Assembly (NCBI RefSeq): GCF_000617845.2
Contig: NZ_DF820425.1
Location: forward strand, 131,690 to 195,689
Reading direction: 5' to 3'
Length of the DNA stretch: 64,000 nucleotides
DNA from: Bradyrhizobium sp. DOA9
Lineage (GTDB): Bacteria; Pseudomonadota; Alphaproteobacteria; Rhizobiales; Xanthobacteraceae
The notes under the pieces were generated by a model. It saw nothing but the letters and a program-made list of their open reading frames with translations. It was not told the origin of the DNA and did no database searches. Made by a program: the position numbers and the translations under genes. The first letter of the stretch is position 1, and every line of letters begins with the position of its first letter. Positions 9,149 to 18,199 of this stretch are shown here, in pieces.

Positions 9149-9907
9149 TCACCCCTGCGCCTTCAGGCCCCATTTATCGAGGATCTTGTCGATGGTGCCG
9201 TTGGCTTTCAGCTTGGCGAGCGAGGCGTTGATCTTGCCGAGCAGCGCGGTCTCGCCCTTGCGCACGCCGATGCCGACCGAGCCGACCGTAACAGGCTTGT
9301 AGCCGTCGACGAGGCGCACCTCGGGGAAGCCGCCCTGCTTCAGATTGTAGGCGAGGATCGGATAATCGGCGTAGCCGGCCTTGAGGCGGCCGGTGTTCAC
9401 GTCGCGCAGGATGTCCGGGATGGTGTCGTAAGCCTTGACCTCGGCGAACAGGCCGGTCTTCTTCAGCGCGTCGACGAAGGCGGTGCCGACTTGCGCGCCC
9501 ACCGTCTCGCCCTTCAGGTCCTCCTGCGTGGCGTAAGCCTTGGTGTCGCTCTTCGGCACCACGAGACCTTCGCCATAGCTGTAGATCGGGTCGGAGAAGT
9601 CAATGACCTCCTTGCGCGGCGCGGTGATGAACATCGCGGCCGCAATGATGTCGATCTTGCTCGAGGTCAGCGAGGGGATCAGCGCCGAGAAGGCCATCGG
9701 CTCGATCTGCACGTTGAAGCCGGCATCCTTGCCTACCTCGGTGATGAGATCCACCATGATGCCCTGGATGGTGTTGGTCTTGGTGTCCAGGAAGGTGAAG
9801 GGAATGCCCGTCGGCGTCGAGCCGACCTTCAGCACCTGTTGCGCCGAAGCCGGCACGGCTGCGGCAATGGCGAGCGCCGCGATCGCGGCCTGAACAAAAC
9901 GCTTCAT
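9149..9907 (-). CDS. Periplasmic amino-acid-binding protein (SBP family 3)
   Basis: A 252-residue solute-binding protein with a signal peptide (residues 1-22, AAIAALAIAAAVPASAQ) and the two-lobe family-3 architecture: an N-terminal ligand segment near GIPFTFLDTKTN, MVDLITEVGKDAGF, and the hinge and second lobe around VGAQVGTAFVDALK. It delivers ligand to the adjacent permease/ATPase. This is the first gene of the leftward operon. Its upstream region contains two inverted-repeat operators shared with the divergent XRE-cupin regulator, so expression is probably controlled by that protein. Confidence 0.92.
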   Translation of the reverse strand: MKRFVQAAIAALAIAAAVPASAQQVLKVGSTPTGIPFTFLDTKTNTIQGIMVDLITEVGKDAGFNVQIEPMAFSALIPSLTSSKIDIIAAAMFITAPRKEVIDFSDPIYSYGEGLVVPKSDTKAYATQEDLKGETVGAQVGTAFVDALKKTGLFAEVKAYDTIPDILRDVNTGRLKAGYADYPILAYNLKQGGFPEVRLVDGYKPVTVGSVGIGVRKGETALLGKINASLAKLKANGTIDKILDKWGLKAQG

Positions 9908-9986
9908 CGCATCCCCCTTTTGGGCCTGCCCGGCAGCGGCGCGCGCATGTTGCGATCAGACGTTGCGGGCCGGGCCGTTTCGGCCT

Positions 9987-10006
9987 ATTTTCACCAATAT
10001 GAAAAT
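9987..10006. promoter_or_regulatory. Operator 1: ATTTTCA-N6-TGAAAAT inverted repeat
   Basis: A perfect inverted repeat with seven-base arms and a six-base spacer lies between the binding-protein gene (start 9907) and the regulator gene (start 10068). A second, imperfect copy lies with its centre exactly 50 bp away. The arrangement fits dimeric binding by the divergently encoded XRE-cupin protein. Confidence 0.6.
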
Positions 10007-10037
10007 TTGGTCACACTTTCGCGGACGATGCAAGCGG

Positions 10038-10055
10038 TTTTCATGCACATGAAGG
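10038..10055. promoter_or_regulatory. Operator 2: TTTTCA-N6-TGAAgg inverted repeat
   Basis: This is an imperfect copy of the operator at 9987-10006, with the same half-site TTTTCA, the same six-base spacer and TGAA conserved in the other arm. It ends 12 bases before the GTG of the regulator gene, where binding would block transcription or initiation, suggesting autoregulation. Confidence 0.5.
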
Positions 10056-10067
10056 AAGCGGTTTGAC

Positions 10068-10724
10068 GTGAGCGGTGGCAAAAGAATGCGCAAACCGGCC
10101 GCCGCAAAGCCGGCTAGGAAGATGAAAGCCAAAGCCGAGGCGGCGGAGCCTGCGATGGACGTCGCGGTCGGCCGCCGCATCCGGGATCTCAGGCGGGTCA
10201 GGCAATTCTCGCTGGAGACGGTCGCCGCGCGCACCGAGCTGTCGATCGGCTTCCTCAGCCAGATCGAGCGCGGCCTGTCCTCGCCCTCGCTGCGGGTGCT
10301 GGCAACGCTCGCCGACGTGCTCGGCGTCGGCATCGCCGCGCTGTTCGGCGCGAGCCCGAGCGCCGACGGCGCCTCCGATCAGGTCGTGACGCGGGGGCTG
10401 CAGCGACCGGAGCTGAAGCTGTGGCGCACCGGCGTGTCGAAGCAATTGCTGAGCCCGGCCAGCGCCGACAACAAGCTCAATCTGTTCCTGGTGCATCTGG
10501 AGCCCGGCGGCTCCACCGGCGACGAGCTCTACACCCATGACGGCGAAGAGGCCGGGCTCGTGCTCGAAGGCGAGATGATGCTGACGGTGGACAGTAAGAC
10601 GTGGTCGCTGAAAACCGGCGACAGCTTTCGCTTTGCCAGCCGAAGGCCGCACCGGTTTTCCAATCCGGCGAGCGATGCGAAGTCGGTCGTGCTCTGGGTG
10701 AATTGCGTGACGGGGGCGGGGTAG
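10068..10724 (+). CDS. XRE-family regulator with C-terminal cupin (PuuR-like)
   Basis: A 218-residue regulator. Residues 1-30 are a Lys/Ala-rich tail. Residues ~32-95 form an XRE helix-turn-helix (FSLETVAARTELSIGFLSQI). Residues ~137-213 form a cupin_2 domain likely to bind a small effector (HDGEEAGLVLEGEM, SRRPHRFSNP). The start is GTG at 10068. Proteins of this type (PuuR and relatives) repress uptake and oxidation genes for amines or amino acids until the substrate binds the cupin. It diverges from the ABC transporter/oxidase operon and two inverted repeats fill the shared promoter region. Confidence 0.85.
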   Translation: MSGGKRMRKPAAAKPARKMKAKAEAAEPAMDVAVGRRIRDLRRVRQFSLETVAARTELSIGFLSQIERGLSSPSLRVLATLADVLGVGIAALFGASPSADGASDQVVTRGLQRPELKLWRTGVSKQLLSPASADNKLNLFLVHLEPGGSTGDELYTHDGEEAGLVLEGEMMLTVDSKTWSLKTGDSFRFASRRPHRFSNPASDAKSVVLWVNCVTGAG

Positions 10725-10774
10725 CTGCTTCAACGCACGCGGCGGAGTGAAGAAATCCCGGGGCATCTCCACGC

Positions 10775-10862
10775 CGTCATTGCGAGCGAAGCGAAGCAAT
10801 CCAGACTCTCGCCGCGGAGACCATTCTGGATTGCTTCGTCGCAAGGGCTCCTCGCAATGACG
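10775..10862. repeat. Dispersed palindromic element (CGTCATTGCGAG family)
   Basis: The outer arms CGTCATTGCGAG and CTCGCAATGACG are perfect complements. Inside them GAAGCAATCCAGA pairs with an imperfect partner TCTGGATTGCTTC. This long cruciform-forming intergenic repeat is of a kind commonly seen in Bradyrhizobium genomes. It sits between convergent genes and may act as a transcript end. Confidence 0.75.
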
Positions 10863-10875
10863 CGCGGAGAGGCCG

Positions 10876-12141
10876 TCACCCGAACCGGTGCTTGTACCGC
10901 TCCACCGTCAGCGCGCTGACGTCGATCTCCGGCTTCCTGCCCGAGAGCATGTCGGCGAGGACGCGGCCCGAGCCGCAGGACATGGTCCATCCGAGCGTGC
11001 CGTGGCCGGTGTTGAGGTGGAGGTTGGCGTAGTGGGTCGGGCCGATCACGGGCGGGCCGTCCGGCGTCATCGGGCGCAGGCCGCTCCAGAACGTCGCCTT
11101 GGACAGATCGCCGCCGCGCGGGAACAGGTCGGTCAACGAATGATCCAGCGTGGCGCGGCGCGCGTCGTAGAGCTTGTCCGAATAGCCGGAGATTTCGGCG
11201 GTGCCGCCGACGCGGATGCGATTGCCGAGGCGGGTGATCGCGACCTTGTAGCTCTCGTCCATCACGGTGGATTCCGGCGCGCCGGAAGCGTCCTTGATCG
11301 GCACCGTGATCGAATAGCCCTTCACCGGATAGACCGGCAGCGAGATGCCGAGCGGCGCGGCCAGCCGCGACGACCAGCTGCCGAGCGCGAGCACGTAAGC
11401 GTCCGCCTGCAACAGGCCGGCGCCGGTCGCGACACCGCTGACGCGCGCGCCGTCGGTGACGATGCGATCGATCGAGGTGTTGAACAGGAAGCGCACGCCG
11501 AGCGCCTGGGCGTGCTTGGCCAGCGCCTGCGTGAACATGTGGCAGTCGCCGGTCTCGTCCTGCGGCAGGCGGAGCCCGCCGACGAACTTCTCCTTCACGC
11601 CCGCAAGCGCCGGCTCGACCGCGATGCAGCCCTCGCGGCTCAGCACCTCGAACGGCACGCCGTATTGCTTGAGCACGGCGATGTCCTCGGCCGTGCCGTC
11701 GAGCTGGGCCTGGTAGCGAAACAGCTGCAGCGTGCCCTGCGAACGCTCGTCATACTGGATGCCGATGTCGCGGCGCAGATCGCGTAAAGCGTCGCGGCTG
11801 TATTCCGCGATCGGAATCATCCGGCTCTTGTTGACCGCGTAGCGCGCGCTGGTGCAGTTGCGCAGCATCTTGAGCAGCCAGACCCACATGACAGGATCGA
11901 GCTTCGGCCGGATCACCAGCGGGCCGTGCTTCATCAACAGCCACTTGATCGCCTTCACCGGCACGCCGGGGCCGGCCCAGGGCGAGGAATAGCCGGGCGA
12001 CACCTCGCCGGCATTGGCGAAAGAGGTCTCCAATGCCGGCTCCGGCTGACGGTCGACGACCGTCACCTCATGGCCGGCACGCGCGAGGTAGTAGGCAGAG
12101 GTGACACCGATGACACCGCTGCCGAGGATCAGAACTTTCAC
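10876..12141 (-). CDS. dadA: D-amino-acid dehydrogenase
   Basis: A 421-residue flavoprotein closely following the DadA pattern. The FAD motif [20 protein letters not shown] starts at residue 1. The segment [20 protein letters not shown] is characteristic of DadA, and the C-terminal [17 protein letters not shown] closes the FAD site. DadA oxidatively deaminates D-amino acids at the inner membrane and passes electrons to quinones. It lies 65 bp downstream of an omega-amino-acid transaminase in the same direction, so the two may be co-transcribed for degradation of beta-alanine or D-alanine-type substrates. No alanine racemase is seen nearby. Confidence 0.88.
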   Translation of the reverse strand: MKVLILGSGVIGVTSAYYLARAGHEVTVVDRQPEPALETSFANAGEVSPGYSSPWAGPGVPVKAIKWLLMKHGPLVIRPKLDPVMWVWLLKMLRNCTSARYAVNKSRMIPIAEYSRDALRDLRRDIGIQYDERSQGTLQLFRYQAQLDGTAEDIAVLKQYGVPFEVLSREGCIAVEPALAGVKEKFVGGLRLPQDETGDCHMFTQALAKHAQALGVRFLFNTSIDRIVTDGARVSGVATGAGLLQADAYVLALGSWSSRLAAPLGISLPVYPVKGYSITVPIKDASGAPESTVMDESYKVAITRLGNRIRVGGTAEISGYSDKLYDARRATLDHSLTDLFPRGGDLSKATFWSGLRPMTPDGPPVIGPTHYANLHLNTGHGTLGWTMSCGSGRVLADMLSGRKPEIDVSALTVERYKHRFG

Positions 12142-12206
12142 GCTTCGTCAAACTCCCGCGGCGCTCGCCGCTGCAAGGGAAGAACTCGCAACGGCGAGAG
12201 CAAATA

Positions 12207-13535
12207 TCAGGCCACCTTCTTGATGGCGTCGCCGAGGATCGAGATCATCTGGTCGATGTGGCTCTTCTCGACGATGAGCGGGGGCGACATCGCGAAGCTG
12301 TCGCCGCTCATGCGCAGGTAAAGGCCGGTGTTGAAGCAGTCGACCATCACGTCATAACCGCGCGCGCCGACCACGCCGTCGCGCGGCGCCAGCTCGACCG
12401 CGCCCATCAGGCCGCAATTGCGGATGTCGACGACGTTGGGCAGACCTTTGAGCGAATGCAGCGCATCGCGCCAGTATTCGGCGATCGAGGCACCGCGCGT
12501 GAGCAGGCCTTCGTCCTTGTAGATGTCGAGCGTCGCGATGCCGGCGGCGCAGGCGGTCGGATGCGCCGAGTAAGTGTAGCCGTGGAACAGCTCCATCACA
12601 TTCTCCGGGCCGACCATCATGCCGTCATGCACCTTGCGGCTCGCGAACACCGCGCCGCAGGGAATGGTGCCGTTGGTGATGCCCTTGGCCGTCGTCATCA
12701 GGTCCGGCGTGACGCCGAAGAAGTTGGCGGCGAACGGCGTGCCGAGGCGGCCGAAGCCGGTGATGACCTCGTCGAAGATCAGGAGGATGCCGTGCTTGTC
12801 GCAGATCTCGCGCAGGCGGTTGAGATAGCCCTTCGGCGGCGGCAGCACCGCGGTCGAGCCCGGCACCGGCTCGACGATGAGTGCGGCGATGGTCTCGGCA
12901 CCGTGCAGCGCGACGAGACGCTCGAGATCGTCGGCGAGCTCGGCGCCATGCTCGGGCTGGTCCTTGGCGAAGGCGTTGCGGGTGAGATCGTGGGTGTGGC
13001 GGATGTGGTCGACGCCCGGCAGCAGGGTCGTGAACGCGCGGCGGTTGGCGACCATGCCGCCGACCGAGGTGCCGCCGAAGCCGACGCCGTGATAGCCGCG
13101 CTCGCGGCCGATCAGGCGGGTGCGGCTGGCCTGGCCGTTGGCGCGGTGATAGGCCAGCGCGATCTTCAGCGCGGTATCGACCGATTCTGAGCCGGAATTG
13201 GTGAAGAAGATGCGGTCGAGGCCCTTTGGCGCGATCTCGGCGAGGCGCTCGGCGAAGTCGAAGGCCAGCGGGTGGCCCATCTGGAACGACGGCGCGAAAT
13301 CCAAGGTCATCAGCTGGCGCTCGACGGCGGCAGCGATCTGCTTGCGGCCGTGGCCGGCATTGACGCACCAGAGACCGGCGGAGCCGTCGATCACCTTGCG
13401 GCCGTCGACGGTGGTGTAATGCATGCCCTCGGCCGAGGAGAACAGGCGCGGCGCCTTCTTGAACTGCCGGTTGGCCGTGAACGGCATCCAGAACGAGTCG
13501 GTCTTGATAGTGTTCGGAATCTGATGAAGGGTCAC
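12207..13535 (-). CDS. Beta-alanine/omega-amino acid:pyruvate aminotransferase (class III, PLP)
   Basis: A 442-residue class III aminotransferase. FTNSGSESVDTALKIALAYH and the PLP-contact Asp in LIFDEVITGFGRLG are followed by the Schiff-base lysine in TTAKGITNGTIPCGAV. The N-terminal SFWMPFTANRQFK matches beta-alanine:pyruvate transaminases. The GTG at 13535 is chosen because an AAAGGAG lies seven bases upstream; an open frame extends to 13643 without such a site. It converts beta-alanine or another omega-amino acid to an aldehyde acid with pyruvate as acceptor. A PuuR-like regulator is divergent from it. Confidence 0.88.
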   Translation of the reverse strand: MTLHQIPNTIKTDSFWMPFTANRQFKKAPRLFSSAEGMHYTTVDGRKVIDGSAGLWCVNAGHGRKQIAAAVERQLMTLDFAPSFQMGHPLAFDFAERLAEIAPKGLDRIFFTNSGSESVDTALKIALAYHRANGQASRTRLIGRERGYHGVGFGGTSVGGMVANRRAFTTLLPGVDHIRHTHDLTRNAFAKDQPEHGAELADDLERLVALHGAETIAALIVEPVPGSTAVLPPPKGYLNRLREICDKHGILLIFDEVITGFGRLGTPFAANFFGVTPDLMTTAKGITNGTIPCGAVFASRKVHDGMMVGPENVMELFHGYTYSAHPTACAAGIATLDIYKDEGLLTRGASIAEYWRDALHSLKGLPNVVDIRNCGLMGAVELAPRDGVVGARGYDVMVDCFNTGLYLRMSGDSFAMSPPLIVEKSHIDQMISILGDAIKKVA

Positions 13536-13645
13536 GGCCGCGCTCCTTTGCTGACGCCATAGCTGAGCCATGGCTTGGAAAGCGCAACAAGTCCTTTTCT
13601 GGTGACCTGCAAGCCATTGATCTTGCTGGAGCACCCGGTCCATAT

Positions 13646-13660
13646 TTGCGCGATCCGCAA
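13646..13660. promoter_or_regulatory. Candidate operator: TTGCG-N5-CGCAA
   Basis: A short perfect inverted repeat lies between the transaminase gene and the divergent XRE-cupin regulator, close to a direct repeat CAACACC on the regulator side. Short arms make this weak; it differs from the TTTTCA-type operators at 9987-10055. Confidence 0.3.
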
Positions 13661-13695
13661 CACCTGCAACACCGGATCAGGGCTAGGACCAGGAC

Positions 13696-14244
13696 ATGAG
13701 CGTCGACATCGGTGGACGGCTGCGATTCATCAGGGCGCGCCACAAGCTGTCGCAGCGCGAGCTCGCCAAGCGCGCCGGGGTCACCAATTCGACCATCTCG
13801 CTGATCGAATCCAACCAGATGAACCCCTCCGTCGGCGCGCTCAAGCGCATCCTCGACGGCATCCCGATGGGGCTCGCCGAGTTCTTTGCGCTGGAGCCGG
13901 AGTCCCGGCGCAAGATCTTCTACCGCGCCGAGGAGCTCACCGAGGTCGGCAAGAAGCCGATCTCGTATCGCCAGGTCGGCGACAATCTGTTCGGCCGCAG
14001 CCTGCAGATCCTCAAGGAGCGCTACGAGCCCGGCAGCGACACCGGGCGCGTCCATCTCGTCCATGACGGCGAGGAAGGCGGCATCGTGATCTCGGGCAAG
14101 TTAGAGGTCACCGTCGAGGACGAGCGCCGCATCCTCAATCCCGGCGATGCCTATTATTTCGAGAGCCGCCGCCCGCATCGCTTCCGCTGCGTCGGCGGCA
14201 AGCCGTGCGAGGTGATCTCGGCCTGCACGCCGCCGACGTTCTGA
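13696..14244 (+). CDS. XRE-family regulator with cupin domain (PuuR-like)
   Basis: A 182-residue regulator. Residues ~5-62 form an XRE helix-turn-helix (KLSQRELAKRAGVTNSTISL, then IESNQMNPSVGALKRIL). Residues ~105-178 form a cupin_2 effector domain (VHDGEEGGIVISGKLEV, SRRPHRFRCVGG). The overall length and the FFALE hinge match PuuR, the repressor of putrescine catabolism. It diverges from the omega-amino-acid transaminase gene with a 160 bp shared promoter region, so it probably controls the transaminase and dadA and itself. The inducer is not visible from sequence. Confidence 0.85.
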   Translation: MSVDIGGRLRFIRARHKLSQRELAKRAGVTNSTISLIESNQMNPSVGALKRILDGIPMGLAEFFALEPESRRKIFYRAEELTEVGKKPISYRQVGDNLFGRSLQILKERYEPGSDTGRVHLVHDGEEGGIVISGKLEVTVEDERRILNPGDAYYFESRRPHRFRCVGGKPCEVISACTPPTF

Positions 14245-14327
14245 CACGGCACCCGAATTCTCCTGAACCCCGGTGGCGCAGCGGACGACCAAGCAGGAGG
14301 CACGATTCCGCTTCCCGAGAGCCGCCC

Positions 14328-15854
14328 ATGTTCGCCCCCATCCGATTCGCGCTCATCAGCGCGACGGCCCTGCTCGCCCCCGTCACCTGCCACGCCATGG
14401 AGGATTACCTCCGCGCCGCCAGCAGTGCGCCGACCGCGATCACACTGTGCGGCGCGGCCAACCGCGACGACAGGGCGACCAAGGCCGCCGCCTGCAAGGA
14501 GAAGGGTTACGACCGACTGGTCGCGGCGATCGACAAATCGTTCGACGCAGCGCTCGCCAAGGCGCCTGTCAACATCCGGCCGCTCCTCAAGCGCGATCAG
14601 GCGTGGTTCAACGAGATGATCTTGCAAGCCGCCGAGGCCGTGCAGGAGGTCGATGAGGCCGAGCTCAGCGACATCTTTGTCGCGACCCTGCGCCAGCGCA
14701 AGGACGCGCTCGACGAGATGGCCGGCGGCTTTGGTCGCAGCGGGCTCTCCGGCAAATGGGCCAACGCGTTCGGAAGCCTCACCGTCTCGCCGGATGCCAG
14801 CGGCGCGCAGCGCATCACAGTCGACATGAGCGCCTATTACGGCAGCGACAAGCATCGGCAATGCAAGCTGAGCACGACGGTGACCAAGGCCGGGAGCTGG
14901 CTGAGCGGGTCGATCCAGACACCGGCTGCCGAGGCGTCGAATACCGCAGCACCGCCGAGCCAAGAGCGTGCCGCGCCGGCGAAACCCCCGACCATCAAGC
15001 TCCGTCGCCAGGGCGAGAGCCTTCGCGTCGTCTTGATCGATGGCGACGAGACGATCGGGGATCGCGACGATTGCGATGATCCCTCGCAGATCACCGGCAC
15101 CTATTTCGCGAGCGGCGGCTCCGACACGGCCGGCAAGGCCGAGACATCGTTCGTCGCGCCGACCTTCGACTGTAAGCGCCCGGTGACGGCGACGGACGAG
15201 GAGATTTGCTCCGATCCCGATCTTGCCGAGAACGATCAGCGCCTGAACCGCGCCTGGAAGGCGCTGTTGCCGCGGCTCGACGATTCGACGCGGCGCGCCC
15301 TGACGGAGGACCAGCGCAACTGGGTGCAATCACAGACCGAGCAATTCCCCGAATTTCTTCATCCGGCCTGGGAGAAACGGACCTGGGAGATGCACTTCAC
15401 CACCAGTGCGCGCGATCACGTCGATGCCCTCCAGCGCGAGCGAATCGCGCTGCTCGAAGGATTTGACGACAAACGTGCAGGCCTTGCCGGCGTCTGGCTC
15501 GCCTACAACGCGATTCTGAAGATCACCGTCGACAAGGACGGCAAGCTGAGCGTGCAGGGCTGGAAGTGGGACCAGGGCGATTGGAAGGCCGGCTGCGACT
15601 ACGAGATGACCGGCAAGATCGTCGGCGGCACATTTCGCGCCGAGGGACAGCGCAAGAACCCGGACACGCTGGAGCGCGATCACGCCATGCTGATCGTCAA
15701 CCGTCTCGACGACGCGTTCGCGAGCAAGCGCAGCGGCAAGGAGGGCGACGACGAGGCGAAGTGCAGGCGAAGGCTCGACTATTCCTCGACCGCACGCCTG
15801 TTTCCGGCGCGCGCCTCGCCTGACATCACCAATTTCTCCGGCTCGTTCCGTTAA
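14328..15854 (+). CDS. Secreted protein with LprI-like (DUF1311) domain
   Basis: A 508-residue exported protein; the signal peptide ends near TCHAME. A clear LprI-type segment lies around residues 280-340 (CSDPDLAENDQRLNRAWKAL, then DQRNWVQSQTEQF), the pattern of small periplasmic lysozyme-inhibitor-like domains. The N-terminal third (LCGAANRDDRATKAAACKEK, RDQAWFNEMI) has similar Cys and DQxW spacing and may be a divergent second copy. The remaining parts resemble no family I recognise. The ATG at 14328 is chosen over the upstream open frame because it begins the signal peptide. Lysozyme inhibition is only suggested by the domain. Confidence 0.6.
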   Translation: MFAPIRFALISATALLAPVTCHAMEDYLRAASSAPTAITLCGAANRDDRATKAAACKEKGYDRLVAAIDKSFDAALAKAPVNIRPLLKRDQAWFNEMILQAAEAVQEVDEAELSDIFVATLRQRKDALDEMAGGFGRSGLSGKWANAFGSLTVSPDASGAQRITVDMSAYYGSDKHRQCKLSTTVTKAGSWLSGSIQTPAAEASNTAAPPSQERAAPAKPPTIKLRRQGESLRVVLIDGDETIGDRDDCDDPSQITGTYFASGGSDTAGKAETSFVAPTFDCKRPVTATDEEICSDPDLAENDQRLNRAWKALLPRLDDSTRRALTEDQRNWVQSQTEQFPEFLHPAWEKRTWEMHFTTSARDHVDALQRERIALLEGFDDKRAGLAGVWLAYNAILKITVDKDGKLSVQGWKWDQGDWKAGCDYEMTGKIVGGTFRAEGQRKNPDTLERDHAMLIVNRLDDAFASKRSGKEGDDEAKCRRRLDYSSTARLFPARASPDITNFSGSFR

Positions 15855-15900
15855 AGCCCACGAAATAAAGGCATGATCGCGCAACGGCGGAGGCGCGCGA

Positions 15901-15922
15901 CCTCTCCTGCAAGCGGGAGAGG
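15901..15922. terminator. Hairpin between convergent genes
   Basis: CCTCTCC and GGAGAGG form a seven-base stem around TGCAAGCG. It lies between the convergent LprI-like and molybdoenzyme genes and resembles the core of the larger CCTCTCCC repeat elements at 37131 and 42521. There is no T-run, so termination is uncertain. Confidence 0.4.
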
Positions 15923-15937
15923 CGAGCCGCTCCCCCT

Positions 15938-18199
15938 TTACGATGGCACCAGCAGCTCCTCGATCCGGATCGGGAAGCGGCGGACGCGCACGCCGGTGGC
16001 GTGCCAGACCGCGTTGGCGACCGCGCCGGCGCTGCCGGTGATGCCGATCTCGCCGACACCCTTGATGCCGAGCGCATTCACATGCGGATCGTGCTCCTCG
16101 ACGGTGATGACGTCGAGCGGCGGCACGTCGGCATTCACGGGGATATGGTACTCGCCGAGATTGGCATTCATGATCCGCCCGCTGCGGCGGTCGGTGATCG
16201 CCTCCTCGTGCAGCGCGAAGGACAGGCCCCAGATCATCCCGCCGAACAGCTGGCTCTGCACCATGCGCGGATTGACGATGCGCCCGGCGGCGAAGGCGCC
16301 GACCATGCGGGTGAGGCGAACCTGGCCGAGTTCGGGATCGACCTTCACCTCGGCGAACACCGCGCCGTGGGCATGCATCGCATATTGCTCCATCGCCGCA
16401 GGGTTCGGCGCGCCGGTGCCGCGGGCCTCGATCTCGGCAACGCCCGCGCGCGCGAGAATCTCGGCATAGCTCTCGCTCCGGCTCTCGTCGTCGCGGCGGA
16501 TCAGCCTGCCCTCGCGCGCGATCACGCCGGCATTGCCGGCGCCGAACAGCGGCGAGCGCTCGTCGCTGGTGGCGAGATCGGCGAGCTTAGCGATCACGGC
16601 GGCGCCGGCGCTGTGGATCGCAGCCCCTGCCGTTGCGGTGTGCGCCGAGCCGCCGGCGATGCCGGCGTCGGGCAGGTCTGATGTCCCCGACTTGAAGTCG
16701 AGGCGGTCGATATCGAGGCCGACGGAATCGGCCGCGATCTGCGCCAGCGCCGTCCAGGCGCCCTGCCCCATATCGTGCGCGCCGATCTCCATCACGCCGG
16801 AGCCGTCGCGCCGGATCGCCGCGCGCGCCTCGGCCTGGAACATCAGCGCCGGGAAGGTCGCGGTGCCCATGCCCCAGCCGACCAAGAGACCGGCATCGTC
16901 GCGCATCTGGCGCGGCTGTAGCGGACGCTTGGCCCAGCCGAAGCGCGCGGCGCCCTGCTCGTAGCAGGCCCGCAGCGCCTTGGAGGAGAAGGGCCGCCCC
17001 GTCATCGGCTCGACCTCGGCGTAATTCTTCAGGCGGAAGGCGAGCGGATCCATGCCGCAGGCAGAGGCCATCTCGTCGATCGCGCTCTCGAGCGCGATCG
17101 AGCCGGTGGCCTCGCCCGGCGCACGCATGAACAGCGGCGTGCCGGTGTTGACGCGCACGGCATCGTGCGAGGTGCGGATCGCGGGCGCCGCGTAGAGCGT
17201 GTGCGAGGCATCGGCGGCGGGCTCGTAGAAATCGTCGAACGTGCTCGACACGGTTCGCGCGCGATGATCGAGCGCGGTGAGGCGTCCCTCTCCGTCGGTG
17301 CCGAGGCGCAGGCGCTGGCGCGTCGGCGCGCGGTGGCCGACCGGGCCGTACATCTGCTCGCGGCGCAGCACCAGCTTGACCGGCTTGCCGACGAGCTTCG
17401 CCGCCATCACGCCGAGGATCTGCGGCCCGGTCAGAAAACCCTTCGAGCCGAAACCGCCGCCGAGGAACGGGCTGCGGATGTGGATCTTTTCAGGCGCGAG
17501 GCCAAACAGCTCGGCCACGCGGCCGCGAGCCATCACCATGGCCTGGCTCGGCGTGTCCAAGAAGAGCTTGTCACCCTCCCAGCGCGCCACGATCGCGTGC
17601 GGCTCCATCGCGTTATGATATTGCGGCGGCGTCTCGTAAGTTGCGTCGATCTGCTTGTCGGCCGCGGCGAGGCCCGCCTCGACATCGCCGCGGTGGCTTT
17701 CCGTGGGATTGCCGACGCCGACGACCGGCGGTGCGAAGCTTTCGCCGGCATCAAAGCCGACGAGCGCAGGCTGCACCTCGTAAGCCGGGGCCAGCAGCGC
17801 CGCGCCTTCCGTCGCGGCCTCCAACGTCTCGGCGATCACGACCGCAATCGCCTGATTGGCGTAGCGGATATCGTTGCTCTGCAACACCTCCATTCGGAAC
17901 ACGAACGGATTGGTCTTGATCTCCGGATCGATCGCGAGCGGCGGCTTATGCTCCGGCGTCATCACGTCGACGACGCCGGGATGACGTTTTGCGGCGGCGA
18001 CATCGAGCGAGACGACGCGGCCGCGTGCGATGCTGGCCGTCGCAATCACGGCAAACAGCATGCCGGGCGGATGATTGTCCGCGGCGTAAGTCGCCTGCCC
18101 CGTCACCTTGAGGATGCCGTCACGGCGGGTCAGCGGCTGGCCGATATTCGAGCCGTGCCGCAGATGAGCGGGAGCGCTGGTCAAAATGAGCTCAGACAT
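15938..18199 (-). CDS. Molybdopterin-binding subunit of aldehyde/xanthine-type oxidoreductase (PaoC/YagR-like)
   Basis: A 753-residue large subunit of the xanthine oxidase family. It binds the molybdenum cofactor (FLGGGFGSKGFLTGPQ, GAHDMGQGAWTALAQI) and carries the catalytic Glu in the C-terminal GIKGVGEIGITG. These enzymes hydroxylate aldehydes or heterocycles with water as oxygen donor. The start at 18199 overlaps the FAD-subunit stop by eight bases and is preferred to an ATG at 18223. The separate Fe-S, FAD and Mo subunits in this order match the E. coli PaoABC periplasmic aldehyde oxidoreductase. No PaoD/XdhC maturation gene is visible here. Confidence 0.88.
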   Translation of the reverse strand: MSELILTSAPAHLRHGSNIGQPLTRRDGILKVTGQATYAADNHPPGMLFAVIATASIARGRVVSLDVAAAKRHPGVVDVMTPEHKPPLAIDPEIKTNPFVFRMEVLQSNDIRYANQAIAVVIAETLEAATEGAALLAPAYEVQPALVGFDAGESFAPPVVGVGNPTESHRGDVEAGLAAADKQIDATYETPPQYHNAMEPHAIVARWEGDKLFLDTPSQAMVMARGRVAELFGLAPEKIHIRSPFLGGGFGSKGFLTGPQILGVMAAKLVGKPVKLVLRREQMYGPVGHRAPTRQRLRLGTDGEGRLTALDHRARTVSSTFDDFYEPAADASHTLYAAPAIRTSHDAVRVNTGTPLFMRAPGEATGSIALESAIDEMASACGMDPLAFRLKNYAEVEPMTGRPFSSKALRACYEQGAARFGWAKRPLQPRQMRDDAGLLVGWGMGTATFPALMFQAEARAAIRRDGSGVMEIGAHDMGQGAWTALAQIAADSVGLDIDRLDFKSGTSDLPDAGIAGGSAHTATAGAAIHSAGAAVIAKLADLATSDERSPLFGAGNAGVIAREGRLIRRDDESRSESYAEILARAGVAEIEARGTGAPNPAAMEQYAMHAHGAVFAEVKVDPELGQVRLTRMVGAFAAGRIVNPRMVQSQLFGGMIWGLSFALHEEAITDRRSGRIMNANLGEYHIPVNADVPPLDVITVEEHDPHVNALGIKGVGEIGITGSAGAVANAVWHATGVRVRRFPIRIEELLVPS

